Shown here: piece after piece, positions 34,657-44,095 of the stretch
How positions within the stretch are numbered: position 1 is the first letter of the stretch
How the letters are laid out: each line of letters begins with the position of its first letter
Assembly (NCBI GenBank): GCA_013911065.1
Contig: JACERV010000005.1
Coordinates: forward strand, 108,740-172,739
DNA length: 64,000 nt
DNA from: Ruminococcus sp.
GTDB lineage: Bacteria; Bacillota; Clostridia; Lachnospirales; Lachnospiraceae
Direction: 5' to 3'
Translations under genes and position numbers: made by a program
The notes under the pieces: generated by a model
The model's input: only the letters and a program-made list of their open reading frames with translations
The model's database searches: none
What the model was told of the DNA's origin: nothing

Positions 34657-36780
34657 TTAGACTTCACTGCGGGCGCCAAGTAAAATGACCTCCTCGTCGG
34701 GAGACACCCCTACAAATTCCGTACCCATAATAATCTTTAACTGCTCCAGGCTTACTGTATTGGCATAGTCCAGAACCTTGCCTTCAATACACAGATATAA
34801 GTCTGGCGTGCGCTCCATTTCTGCCTTATATACTAACATATCCTTCCACATGGCATCAACAGCTGTTTCCCAGTCTGCCGCTTTTACTTTTACAGCTTGT
34901 GCATCACCGCGCTGTACCCGGATGAAACCTTTCTTATCCAGCAGCCGGACCTGATGCTTCTCATTCTTATCTGCCTCAAAAACATAAAAAATTTCATTCT
35001 GCACCGTACACTCAAGAGCATCCTCCGGCAGATTCATGGATGCGGCTGCTAATTCCCGTGCTTCCGTTTCATCACATTCCTTTAATAGGTCTGTTGTCTG
35101 AACCTCTGTGGAACCTAAGGCAATCGCCGTAACCTTACTTGTCTGGGGGTCAACTTCAATCTGGACCTCTATGGATTCCGGGGTAGCTCCATTCTTAATC
35201 GCTAAAGTTTTTGCTTCCTTTTTGATATCCGAAATATCCTCACTTGTTGGATTAGGAACCACACGTTCCACCACATCACGAACCATAGCCAGTGCTACTC
35301 CAATCGAAGAAATGACTTCCGCATACTGGGGAATAGAATAATTCAAATCCATCTTTTCGGCTGTGAACGGCAGGAGTGAGGATGCACCTCCGCCTACGCC
35401 AACCAGAGAAATCTGGTCATGCTCGATTTTATATTTCTCCGCAAATCCGGTAATCACAGGCTCAATTTTCTCAAATGCCTTCTGCAGTATCTGACGGGCG
35501 CACTCCTCCACAGATACATTAAGATAGTCCGCCAGAGGCTTCATACATTTTTTTGCAGACTCTACATTACCATGGCTGTAGTCTGTTTCTTTTACATAAC
35601 CAAGAATATTTGCGGCACAGGAGTTTGTAATCGTAACACGTTTTCCACTTTTCAGACGTATGCATACATAATCCGAAACATCGCCCTTTTTGGGTGAGAA
35701 AAACTCAAGCTGAGGATCCTCGATTTCTTCCAGGGGAGTGTAAACTGCATACTCCATACCTCCGATATGAGCGCTTCTTGGTCCCACATCCACCAGCTTG
35801 TGTTCCGCTGCCCGAACCATAGAACCTCCGGCCACACCTAATACGGTAACATCCAGAGAGTTAACATAAGTCCTGTGGCCGCCTACTACTGAATACTCAA
35901 CAGCAGGACGCCCATTTTTGATGACACCTATATTCGTAGAAGTACCTCCCACCTCAAAATAAATACCGTTAGACGCCCTCAGATACATCAAAGCACCTAT
36001 AACCGAAGCCGCAGGGCCGGAAAGCATGGTCAGTACCGGTCGCTTCTTCATTTCTGAGATGTCCATAACACCGCCGTCCCCCCTCATAATCATAAGAGGA
36101 ACTTTGATCCCGGCCTGGTTTACTGCATTTTCGGTGGAATTAGCTGTGTTCATCATTTTAGGAAGAATGGAACCATTGATTGCAGCAGTTCTGGTGCGGC
36201 TTGTAAGTCCGTACAGCTTGGAAATATCAGAGGCAACCGATACCATCATTCCCTTTTCCTCTGCTTCTTCCCTGACCATTTCTTCCTCCCGGTTAGAGTC
36301 TACCCCAAATGCCTGGGAAGCAACGATAACCTGGGCCCCCTCATTCACAAGCTGAGAGATTCCCTGCCCTACCAAAGTTTTATCTAATCTTTTCTGTTTT
36401 AAATAAGTGTGGCAGGTTTCAATTTCTCTGCCGGTTCCCAAATCTATATTGGATATATTAGATTGTCTCTTGGACATGAAACCCGATAATCCCCCAGGAC
36501 CGATTCCAAGAATCCCAATCTTTGCAACGTCACCTTCCAGCAAGGCATTCGTAGCCTGTGTTGTGGAATGCGCAATAAAAACAACATCCTCCGGTGCGAT
36601 ATTATTCTTAGTCAAACAATTCTCAAAACACTCAATAACACCAGCAGCTACACCTAATGGATGATCATGACTCGTCATAACGACGCTTTGCCCCACAATT
36701 TCATGAGTAGCATTATCGATTGCTACTGCTTTTGTATGTGTTCCTCCTACATCAATTCCTACTCTAATTTCTTTTCCCAT
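34657..36780 (-). CDS. Hydantoinase/oxoprolinase family protein (HyuA-like)
   Basis: A 707-residue ATP-dependent amidohydrolase A-type subunit. The N-terminal ASKHA ATPase phosphate-1 loop is RVGIDVGGTHTKAVAID. TTQATNALLEG, MRGDGGVMD, LSGPAASVIGA and FEVGGTSTNIGV follow in the family order, and a GVGGGASSLLP loop near residue 470. Members cleave cyclic amides such as 5-oxoproline or hydantoins with ATP. Most need a HyuB partner, which is absent here. ATG 36780 is preferred because it places the ATPase motif at residue 5. A transporter gene lies upstream. Substrate not deducible. Confidence 0.92.
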   Translation of the reverse strand: MGKEIRVGIDVGGTHTKAVAIDNATHEIVGQSVVMTSHDHPLGVAAGVIECFENCLTKNNIAPEDVVFIAHSTTQATNALLEGDVAKIGILGIGPGGLSGFMSKRQSNISNIDLGTGREIETCHTYLKQKRLDKTLVGQGISQLVNEGAQVIVASQAFGVDSNREEEMVREEAEEKGMMVSVASDISKLYGLTSRTRTAAINGSILPKMMNTANSTENAVNQAGIKVPLMIMRGDGGVMDISEMKKRPVLTMLSGPAASVIGALMYLRASNGIYFEVGGTSTNIGVIKNGRPAVEYSVVGGHRTYVNSLDVTVLGVAGGSMVRAAEHKLVDVGPRSAHIGGMEYAVYTPLEEIEDPQLEFFSPKKGDVSDYVCIRLKSGKRVTITNSCAANILGYVKETDYSHGNVESAKKCMKPLADYLNVSVEECARQILQKAFEKIEPVITGFAEKYKIEHDQISLVGVGGGASSLLPFTAEKMDLNYSIPQYAEVISSIGVALAMVRDVVERVVPNPTSEDISDIKKEAKTLAIKNGATPESIEVQIEVDPQTSKVTAIALGSTEVQTTDLLKECDETEARELAAASMNLPEDALECTVQNEIFYVFEADKNEKHQVRLLDKKGFIRVQRGDAQAVKVKAADWETAVDAMWKDMLVYKAEMERTPDLYLCIEGKVLDYANTVSLEQLKIIMGTEFVGVSPDEEVILLGARSEV

Positions 36781-36948
36781 GTTTCCACTTCCCTCTTTCA
36801 TCTTAGTGGGGACACTGCAGCATGCAGCATCCTCACCAGTTGCTTTCGTTTATAGCTAAACTTCTGATTTACTTATATAGCAGACCCTGCTTGCTCTGTC
36901 GTTCTGCAAACGGGGGCATTAAATTACAAGAATAACTTATTTCCAGGA

Positions 36949-38271
36949 CTATACAAACATAAAGTATGCGATTATCTCAAGAATAAACGCCGCAATCAAG
37001 CACCATACCAGGCAGCACTTAAAGTATTCCTTCAATCCGGTTTTTGTATAACCTATCGCCCACAAACACCATGACTGTGTCGGACAGATAGAACCATTGA
37101 CCGTTGTAGTAGGAACCATAAACAGCGGGAATAAAACCTGTGATGTGTAATTTCCGCCCAGTGACTGAAACATTGCTAAGGTTGCTGCTCCGGCTCCCCA
37201 TACAGTCAGCGGGCCGCGGAATAATGCAAGTACAGAGAACACTCCAAATATAATAAACAACAGTAACAGGTTAGAAGGCATTACAGGCTCCAAAATCGGG
37301 GAAATCAAAGGTGCACAAACTTTCGCCGCGCGCAGGAACATTTGCAGGAAAAAGAGAAATGCAAATACTAAAGCTACGTCAGCAACACCATCATGGAAGG
37401 TTTTCTGCACGAGAGAACCTGTTTCATTCCATTTTTTAAGGTTTCCTGTAAATACCAGCGCCCAGAGGACCGCAACCAAAATTGCCGGAATTGGTTTAAA
37501 GCCAAAGAAAATAGACAAAATAACAGGAATAAGCGGTGTAATCATAGCCAGCGGGTTTACTTTCTTCCCATCGTTTAATTCTCCGCTTGTTGCTGCCCAT
37601 GCGTGTTTTTTATCTGCTTTGGAATTCACAAGAATCATAATTAACAGCATTACCATCTGAACACCGAAGCCAATAAAGCCAAACGTTTTCCATGTTGTAG
37701 AGGAAATGTCAAAGTCAGGAATTAATGCATTTACCTGTGACAGCCAGCCATTATTCAGGTAAAGTCCTGCACCTACACTCATAAGGAAGGATGCAGTAGC
37801 TAAGTGCTTGGATATTCCCAGAGATAAAAGAATCGGGAATACGATAACACCAATCGCAACAACGGAGCCTGCTCCATATGCGGAAGTAAAGATTAAGGCA
37901 GTTACAATAGAAAGTAAAATACAGGTAATAGACGTTTTATCTCCGCCAAGTTCTACGGCTGTCCGGATAATAGTACGCGCAATGCCTGTATCCACAAGAA
38001 TACGGCCGAACCAGGAACCAAAAATAATCACGGCCGCTGTTGCACCCCAAAGCTCAGGTCCCTGCTCAAAAATACCATTGTTAATATCAATCATACCTTC
38101 TGCTACCTGAGCCTCGGTTGCATTCCATGCTGTCACCCCTGCAATTGCTCCAAGCCCTGCCCAAAGAACAGCCATTACAAAAAACCCCATCATAAGGTTT
38201 CCGCCTTTTGCTGCATATACGGCAAAAATTAAAAATGTTATAAGCAATAAGATACCTATAATTGTATTCAT
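36949..38271 (-). CDS. Ion-coupled organic anion permease (CitMHS/GntP-like)
   Basis: A 440-residue transporter with 11-12 membrane helices. Recognisable are the paired loops TSAYGAGSVVAIGVIVFPILLSLGIS in the first half and the PTTTVNGSICPTQSW loop in the second, typical of the ion transporter superfamily. It is upstream of the HyuA gene and probably brings in that enzyme's substrate, likely an organic acid or cyclic amide. Divergent from the LacI regulator, which might control both sides. Confidence 0.85.
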   Translation of the reverse strand: MNTIIGILLLITFLIFAVYAAKGGNLMMGFFVMAVLWAGLGAIAGVTAWNATEAQVAEGMIDINNGIFEQGPELWGATAAVIIFGSWFGRILVDTGIARTIIRTAVELGGDKTSITCILLSIVTALIFTSAYGAGSVVAIGVIVFPILLSLGISKHLATASFLMSVGAGLYLNNGWLSQVNALIPDFDISSTTWKTFGFIGFGVQMVMLLIMILVNSKADKKHAWAATSGELNDGKKVNPLAMITPLIPVILSIFFGFKPIPAILVAVLWALVFTGNLKKWNETGSLVQKTFHDGVADVALVFAFLFFLQMFLRAAKVCAPLISPILEPVMPSNLLLLFIIFGVFSVLALFRGPLTVWGAGAATLAMFQSLGGNYTSQVLFPLFMVPTTTVNGSICPTQSWCLWAIGYTKTGLKEYFKCCLVWCLIAAFILEIIAYFMFV

Positions 38272-38887
38272 TTCTTATTCCTCCTTGTATCATAGTTGAT
38301 ATAATGTATCTTGGTGATATTTGGTAATATAGATAACTAAATATGTAATGTTCGGTTCACACTCCTCCTTTCCTGAAATACTCCATAGATTCCCAGTTTG
38401 TTTTTCATGAGATATGTTCTTTAAATGCCCCCTCTCCTAATACGGTTCACTTTATGTGTACCGGTTAACAAGACCTCCAAAAAAAACAAGTATAATTTGA
38501 TTTTGAACAAAATATTGTCGCTTTATTTCTGTCAAAATCAATATTTATCTTGCACTTGTTAAGCAGAATTATATAATCATTACTTAATAATCTCAATACT
38601 TTTTTATAAAAAATTTATTTTTTATTTATTTTATCAAATTTTTGAATTATATTTTTGTGCAACTTTTAATATAAACAAAAATTGTTTTAGATAAATTGCA
38701 TAGTTTATCGGTTTCTATTTCATCTATTTCACCAATTATTTTATTTTAAATTCTAATTTTGCTAAAACCGCTTGAAAAAATAAATTGACAAAGTTATAAT
38801 TTGTTGTATAAATATAGTTATCGGTTTCCTAATTATGATAAAACTCTACATGTAATATTAACAATTCATTGAAAAAGAGGTAACACT
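38272..38887. promoter_or_regulatory. Divergent regulatory region between transporter and LacI genes
   Basis: A 616-base very AT-rich spacer with no gene. It holds the LacI gene promoter TTGACA (38785-38790), 16 bp, TATAAA (38807-38812). Two exact 11-bp copies of TTATCGGTTTC occur at 38705-38715 and 38818-38828, the second just downstream of the -10. GTACCGGTTAAC at about 38459-38470 is a related CCGGTTA palindrome nearer the transporter. These look like LacI-type operators. Autoregulation and control of the transporter are inference. Confidence 0.55.
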
Positions 38888-39961
38888 ATGCCAGATAAAA
38901 ATATTACCATTGCAGACATTGCCCGTTCTGCCCAGGTATCTAAAACTACAGTTTCCCGCTATCTTAACGGAAAATATGAATATATGTCACCCCAGACAAA
39001 GGAGCGCATCCGCTCCATTATTGAGCTTGCTAACTACCAGCCTAATAATATTGCCCGGAGTTTAAAAAGCCACAAAAGCACCTTGATCGGTCTGGTGATC
39101 GCAGATATAGAGTCACCTTTTTCTTCTGCGGTTATCAAAAGAATTGGTGATTGTTTTCTAAATATGGACTACAACATTATTACCGCTAATTGTGACAACA
39201 GCTACAAACGGGAAGTTCACTATCTTAATTCCCTGGTAAATCAGCAGATTGATGGTTTGATCGTGAATACTACAAGCAGGAACAACCCCATGCTGATTGA
39301 TTTAGCCAATAAAGGGATGCCGATTGTACTGCTGGACAGGTTTATTGATAATTACACCTTAGATATTGTTTATTTTCAGAACGAGCATCCTATTAACAAC
39401 GCAATGGAGCATCTGGTGGAGCAGGGATATGGTACACTTCACTTTTTCGTGCAGCCGTATGAACAAATTTCTCCCCGTTTTCTGCGACGGGATGCTTTTG
39501 TTAAAAAACTGACTTCTCTGGGAGTTGAAAACCCTGTTTCCTATGTCCATCAAATTGATTCCATGGATACGGAGGATTTAAAACGCCAGTTGGATACACT
39601 GATGCAGGCAGGCCTGAAGGCTGAGGGTCCTCCTGCAATTATTGCCAGCAATGGTGTGACCCTCCTGCATATGGCTAAGGCCATCCGCTCCTTAGGTATT
39701 GAGATGCCCCATGAAGTGGGACTTTGCGGATATGATGAGTGGGGATGGGAAACAAATCTTGGCTGGGCCGGACTTATCGACGTTGGGCTGACTACTCTGG
39801 AGTGCTCTACTTATATACTGGGAGACTCTATCGCTGAATTGCTGCTCAGGCGCCTTGAGAAGCCGGATGAACCCAAAGTCACACAGGGCGTCGAAGCTCC
39901 CCTGGTTATCAGACCCAGTACATTACATGGCGGAAAACCTGTTTTTCCACTAAATAAGTAA
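38888..39961 (+). CDS. LacI-family repressor, KdgR-like
   Basis: A 357-residue regulator. The N-terminal HTH and hinge are ITIADIARSAQVSKTTVSRYLNGKYEYMS and NYQPNNIARSLK. The rest is a periplasmic-binding-protein fold starting IGLVIADIESPFSS. ATG 38888 has AAGAGGT upstream. It precedes genes for a KDG kinase and KDPG aldolase, so the effector is probably 2-keto-3-deoxygluconate or a related sugar acid. Two TTATCGGTTTC repeats upstream are its likely operators. Confidence 0.92.
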   Translation: MPDKNITIADIARSAQVSKTTVSRYLNGKYEYMSPQTKERIRSIIELANYQPNNIARSLKSHKSTLIGLVIADIESPFSSAVIKRIGDCFLNMDYNIITANCDNSYKREVHYLNSLVNQQIDGLIVNTTSRNNPMLIDLANKGMPIVLLDRFIDNYTLDIVYFQNEHPINNAMEHLVEQGYGTLHFFVQPYEQISPRFLRRDAFVKKLTSLGVENPVSYVHQIDSMDTEDLKRQLDTLMQAGLKAEGPPAIIASNGVTLLHMAKAIRSLGIEMPHEVGLCGYDEWGWETNLGWAGLIDVGLTTLECSTYILGDSIAELLLRRLEKPDEPKVTQGVEAPLVIRPSTLHGGKPVFPLNK

Positions 39962-40041
39962 TCTTACCTTATACAGCATAAAATCAAGACCTCCAAACTT
40001 GATGTTATTAACTTAATTTATGCAAGAAAGGATCTACTATA

Positions 40042-40989
40042 ATGTCTAAAAGTGTAATATTAATCGGCGAGCCTCTGGGGCTTCTTATCGCTCAAAGCGA
40101 AGGTCCCCTGGAAAATGTATCCGGTTATTCCCTGGCTGTGGCCGGCGCAGAATTCAACGTGGCTGTAGGGCTTGCCAGGTTAGAACATAAAGTTACCTAT
40201 TTTACCAAGCTGGGAAATGACCCCTTTGGTAAATTAGTGACTAATGTGATAAAACAAAATCAGATTGGAACTGAATTCATTCAATATTCCGACGAGAGAA
40301 CAACCGGGTTCATGCTGAAAAGCATGGTAAGCAGCGGGGATCCTGAGATATTCTATTACAGGAAAGATTCTGCAGCTTCCACCCTTTCCAAAGAGGATAT
40401 CGACCAGATTGATCTTAAAAGCTATGGTTTTCTGCATCTGACCGGTATTCCCCCTGCGCTCAGTGCTTCCACAAGGGAGGCTGTATTTTATTTAATCGAA
40501 AAAGCAAAGAAACATAATTTATTCATTTCATTTGATCCCAATCTGCGGCCTCAGCTATGGGAAAGCAGAGATATGATGATAACAACGATTAACAAGCTGG
40601 CAGCTCTGTCAGATATTGTTTTTCCCGGAGAAAATGAAGGAGAAATTCTCTGCGGCAGTAAGGATCCCAAAATAATCAGTAAATTTTACCACAATCTGGG
40701 CGTAAAAGCTGTTGTAACCAAACTGGGCAGCAGCGGAGCTTATATTTCAGATGAAAATATCGAAACTGTGATTCCCGGCTTTCCTGTGAAGAAGGTGGTA
40801 GACACGGTAGGGGCAGGAGACGGCTTTGCTGCAGGTGTTATCAGCGCTCTGATAGAGGGCTGCACACTGTCTGATGCGGTATTACGAGGTAATGCAATCG
40901 GCGCAATCCAGGTAATGAACAGGGGAGATAACGACGGGCTTCCCAACCGGGATACTTTAATGAGATTTATGGAAGAAGGGACTTTATAA
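40042..40989 (+). CDS. kdgK: 2-dehydro-3-deoxygluconate kinase (PfkB family)
   Basis: A 315-residue ribokinase-fold sugar kinase. VAGAEFNVAVGLARLEHKVTYFTKLGNDPFG near the N-terminus is the substrate region, and DTVGAGDGFAAGVISAL near residue 255 holds the catalytic Asp and anion hole. Relative to other PfkB kinases the sequence is most like KdgK. The adjoining KDPG aldolase gene, whose ATG directly follows this stop codon, supports KDG as substrate. AAGAAAGGAT precedes the start. Confidence 0.88.
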   Translation: MSKSVILIGEPLGLLIAQSEGPLENVSGYSLAVAGAEFNVAVGLARLEHKVTYFTKLGNDPFGKLVTNVIKQNQIGTEFIQYSDERTTGFMLKSMVSSGDPEIFYYRKDSAASTLSKEDIDQIDLKSYGFLHLTGIPPALSASTREAVFYLIEKAKKHNLFISFDPNLRPQLWESRDMMITTINKLAALSDIVFPGENEGEILCGSKDPKIISKFYHNLGVKAVVTKLGSSGAYISDENIETVIPGFPVKKVVDTVGAGDGFAAGVISALIEGCTLSDAVLRGNAIGAIQVMNRGDNDGLPNRDTLMRFMEEGTL

Positions 40990-41955
40990 ATGATAAGTGA
41001 AAATATGAAACAGATTTTTGACATAGGCTTTGTACCTTTAATCGTAATTGATAATGCAGCGGATGCCGTTCCTCTGGCCCGTGCCCTGGTAAAGGGGGGA
41101 ATCCCTGTTGCTGAAGTAACCTATCGCACCGGCGCTGCAAAGGAAGCCATACAGCAAATGGCCTCAGAGGTTCCTGAAATTATTGTCGGCGCCGGAACAG
41201 TACACAATATCGAGCAGGCCCAATCAGCCGTAGAGGCAGGAGCCTCTTTTATCGTTACCCCGGGCTTTAATCCCGATGTGGTAAAATGGTGCCTTAAACA
41301 CCAGGTGGATATTATTCCCGGTACCGTTTCCACCGCTGACCTGGAGCAGGCTCTCTCTTTTGGTCTGACTGTCTGCAAGTTTTTCCCAGCAGAAGCCTAC
41401 GGAGGGATCCAGACCTTAAAAGCACTGGCCGGCCCCTATAAAGACATCTCTTTTATGCCTACCGGAGGCGTCAATGCAAACAATATGAATGATTATCTTT
41501 CACTTCCCAACGTAGCTGCAGTAGGAGGAAGCTTTATGGCTCCTGACAGTCTGATGAAGGAAAAATCATGGGATGCAGTCAGCGCTTTATGCCAGAAAAC
41601 CTTAGCAGACCATCTTGGCTTTGAAATCGCCCATGTGGGTATTAATACAGAGAATACAGCGGAATCCAGCCGGCTTGCCGATGTATTCTGCAATATGTTC
41701 TCAAAGGAAAAAAAAGAATTTGAAGGTGCCTTTTTTGCCGGAGATATGATAGAAGTCATCAAAGGCAGTTTTCTTGGAACCCACGGACACATTGCCATTA
41801 ATACCAACGATATCGAACGTGCTGTCACTTATTTCCAGCGGAATAATGTGGCATTTAATATGTCAACCAGAGCGGTGAACGAGAAAGGACAGATGGTATC
41901 CATCTATTTTGCCGAAGAATTCGGCGGCTTCGCCGTCCATCTGCGCCGAAGATAA
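40990..41955 (+). CDS. eda: KDPG/KHG aldolase fused to a VOC-like domain
   Basis: A 321-residue protein. Residues 1-205 are a class I KDPG aldolase: AEVTYRTGAAKEAI, VGAGTV, FIVTPGFN, IIPGTVSTADLEQAL, and the Schiff-base Lys in VCKFFPAE (near residue 132). It splits KDPG into pyruvate and glyceraldehyde 3-phosphate. The C-terminal 115 residues (AHVGINTENTAESSRLADVF, GHIAINTNDIERAVTYFQ) look like paired beta-alpha units of a VOC/glyoxalase-like fold. Stand-alone KDPG aldolases stop near residue 210. The extra domain may detoxify aldehyde by-products or bind substrate; function unknown. The gene abuts kdgK. Confidence 0.88.
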   Translation: MISENMKQIFDIGFVPLIVIDNAADAVPLARALVKGGIPVAEVTYRTGAAKEAIQQMASEVPEIIVGAGTVHNIEQAQSAVEAGASFIVTPGFNPDVVKWCLKHQVDIIPGTVSTADLEQALSFGLTVCKFFPAEAYGGIQTLKALAGPYKDISFMPTGGVNANNMNDYLSLPNVAAVGGSFMAPDSLMKEKSWDAVSALCQKTLADHLGFEIAHVGINTENTAESSRLADVFCNMFSKEKKEFEGAFFAGDMIEVIKGSFLGTHGHIAINTNDIERAVTYFQRNNVAFNMSTRAVNEKGQMVSIYFAEEFGGFAVHLRRR

Positions 41956-41961
41956 ACCGCT

Positions 41962-43323
41962 ATGAACACACTTGGAATAGATATCGGCTCCTCATACATA
42001 AAGGCGGGGGTAATTTCAACGGACAGAGAAGCTCTGATTCAGCAGACAAATTTTCCTGCCCTCCCCAAATTGCCTTCTGCCAATCCGCTGGTATATGAGC
42101 TGGATGCCGAAGAGTTGTACAACACAATTCACAATATTATTCATACAACAGCAGCTTCTGTTTCCCTGGACGGTATTTTGTTTTCCACCCAGATGCATGG
42201 TTTTGTCTACCAGACAAAATCCCGCCCGGACCACTATATTTCCTGGCAGGATTCCCGCTGTACAAATCCGCAAAAGAATGGAATATCAGTATTAGATAAG
42301 CTAAAGACCTTCATTTCAAAAGAAGAAATGGGGGTTTCCGGGGTCCAGCTAAAACCAAGCCTTGGTATGTGCAACTTATATGCACTGCTTCAGGAAGAGG
42401 ATGCACCGTCTGATGATGGGACTTTATTTACTCTTGGCTCCTATCTTATCTGGCGCCTGACCGGAAACAATATCTGCCATATAACAAATGCGGCTCCTTT
42501 GGGACTGGTAAACATTCCCGAAAAAAATTGGAACAAACCTGTCATAGACACTTTAGGCTTTTCTAAAATAACCTTTCCGGATATTGCTTCAGAGGAATTT
42601 AATCCGGCAGGCTATTGCTTTGCAGGAGGGCAGAAGATTCCTGTTTATCCCGATTATGGTGACCAGCAGGTGTCTATAGCCGGAGCATGCGCCACACCGG
42701 ATGATGCCGTTATCAATATCGCTACTGCCTGCCAGCTCTCACGCAATACCCAAGTCTTTATTCCAGGCAGCTATGAGGTACGTCCCTACTTTGAACAGAC
42801 TTATATTAATACCATTTCTAATATGCCGGGAGGACGTAATTTATCCGTACTTATTCAATTTCTCAAGGAGACCGTTCAGCTATTTACAGGAAAGCAGTTA
42901 GAAGAAAGTGATATGTGGGATATTATAAACAAAACCCTTGAGCCTGACTCCGGGGGGCTGAAGGCAGAAATGTATTTCTATCCGACAAATGAACATCTTT
43001 CAGGAGGAAAGATCAGCCATATCATGCCCAATAATCTTCATATTTCTAATTTATTTCAGGCAGCTTATGAGCACATAGCAGAGGAATATGCAAAAAATCT
43101 TCCCTTGCTGGATGGAAATTCCAGAATTAAAAGGCTGATTTTTTCGGGCGGAGTCAGTTGGAAAAATACGCAGCTTATTGAAACTGCGGCACGGCGTATA
43201 GAACTCCCTTACAAACGCTCCCCGATACCCGACGAAACTTTCAACGGACTTTACCGTCTTTCTCTTGCTATTGAACATAAAGGAGGATTGCCAGATGTAT
43301 CTCTTAAAAGAACGCTTGAATAA
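41962..43323 (+). CDS. FGGY-family carbohydrate kinase
   Basis: A 453-residue kinase of the FGGY/ASKHA fold. NTLGIDIGSSYIKAGVI is the first phosphate loop, FSTQMHGF and SWQDSR are substrate-side motifs, and ATACQLS with FSGGVSWKN are the ATP-binding loops of the C-terminal domain. The catalytic Asp is probably in PVYPDYGDQQ. It is slightly shorter than xylulokinase (about 490). In this operon it may phosphorylate a ketose or sugar acid entering the KDG route. Substrate not deducible. Confidence 0.88.
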   Translation: MNTLGIDIGSSYIKAGVISTDREALIQQTNFPALPKLPSANPLVYELDAEELYNTIHNIIHTTAASVSLDGILFSTQMHGFVYQTKSRPDHYISWQDSRCTNPQKNGISVLDKLKTFISKEEMGVSGVQLKPSLGMCNLYALLQEEDAPSDDGTLFTLGSYLIWRLTGNNICHITNAAPLGLVNIPEKNWNKPVIDTLGFSKITFPDIASEEFNPAGYCFAGGQKIPVYPDYGDQQVSIAGACATPDDAVINIATACQLSRNTQVFIPGSYEVRPYFEQTYINTISNMPGGRNLSVLIQFLKETVQLFTGKQLEESDMWDIINKTLEPDSGGLKAEMYFYPTNEHLSGGKISHIMPNNLHISNLFQAAYEHIAEEYAKNLPLLDGNSRIKRLIFSGGVSWKNTQLIETAARRIELPYKRSPIPDETFNGLYRLSLAIEHKGGLPDVSLKRTLE

Positions 43324-44053
43324 CAAGCAATTTATCTTAGGTACTATGCTTAGTGAAATCACGACGCCAAATGTCATCCGGATGCTAAAAGGCGGAGGAT
43401 TTTCTTATATAATTTTAGATTGCGAGCATGGCTACTTTGATTATTCCCAGGCGGCGGCGCTTATCGGAATTGCAAATGGAATACAGCTTCCGGTTATTGT
43501 GCGTATTCCTGAAATCCGCCGGGAAGTCATTACAAAATATATGGATATGGGTGCGGACGGTCTTTTAGTTCCGATGACTAACACGAAAGAAGACATTGAA
43601 AAGGTCGTGCAATATGCTAAATATGCTCCTGTTGGACAAAGAGGCATTTCCACACAGCGGGCACATACAGAATATAATCCCCCGGCCCTTGCCGACTATA
43701 TGAAGCTGGCAAACAGCCGTACAATTATCCTCGCTCAGATTGAAACCAATGAGGGCGTTCGAAATGTACGGGACATCTTGTCCGTGGAAGGTGTAGACGC
43801 TGCTCTTATCGGTCCCAACGATATGGCGTGTGACTGCGGTACTCCCGGAGATTTCTATACTCCACTCATGCAAGATAATATTTCGGCTGTCATCAATGCC
43901 GCCAAAGAGTCAAACAAACCAAGCGGAATTATTGCAAGCAACATTTCATTCCTGAAAGAATGCAGACAAAAAGGAATGACCATATTTAGCTGCAATTCAG
44001 AAACCGGAATTCTTCTTTCGGGCGCGAAAAAAATTGTAAATGAATTTAATTGA
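43295..44053 (+). CDS. HpcH/HpaI-family aldolase
   Basis: A 252-residue class II aldolase related to 2-dehydro-3-deoxyglucarate aldolase (GarL) and HpaI. Motifs: DCEHGYFDY with the catalytic His, RIPEI, GADGLLVPMTNT, AQIETNEGVRNV with the metal-binding Glu, and ALIGPNDMA with the metal-binding Asp. ATG 43295 is chosen for AAAGGAGG eight bases upstream. It overlaps the preceding kinase gene by 29 bases. It likely cleaves a 2-keto-3-deoxy acid to pyruvate and an aldehyde, complementing the KDPG aldolase. Confidence 0.9.
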   Translation: MYLLKERLNNKQFILGTMLSEITTPNVIRMLKGGGFSYIILDCEHGYFDYSQAAALIGIANGIQLPVIVRIPEIRREVITKYMDMGADGLLVPMTNTKEDIEKVVQYAKYAPVGQRGISTQRAHTEYNPPALADYMKLANSRTIILAQIETNEGVRNVRDILSVEGVDAALIGPNDMACDCGTPGDFYTPLMQDNISAVINAAKESNKPSGIIASNISFLKECRQKGMTIFSCNSETGILLSGAKKIVNEFN

Positions 44054-44066
44054 TATAAGATAACAG

Positions 44067-44095
44067 CACAGAGGCAGGTATTACCTGCCTCTGTG
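44067..44095 (+). terminator. Terminator of the LacI/KDG operon, overlapping the end of the DUF2992 gene
   Basis: CACAGAGGCAGG (44067-44078) and CCTGCCTCTGTG (44084-44095) form a 12-bp stem with loop TATTA followed by TTTCTCTTTCTTC. The stem contains the stop and last codons of the convergent gene ending at 44081. Confidence 0.8.

Noticed and set aside
38570..38760. Very AT-rich stretch considered as a replication origin
   Set aside because: No DnaA boxes, no dnaA/dnaN genes nearby, and it fits a promoter region between divergent genes.
38705..38828. Direct repeats considered as a CRISPR or integration repeat
   Set aside because: Only two 11-bp copies of TTATCGGTTTC, no spacer pattern, no cas genes or integrase; better explained as operators.
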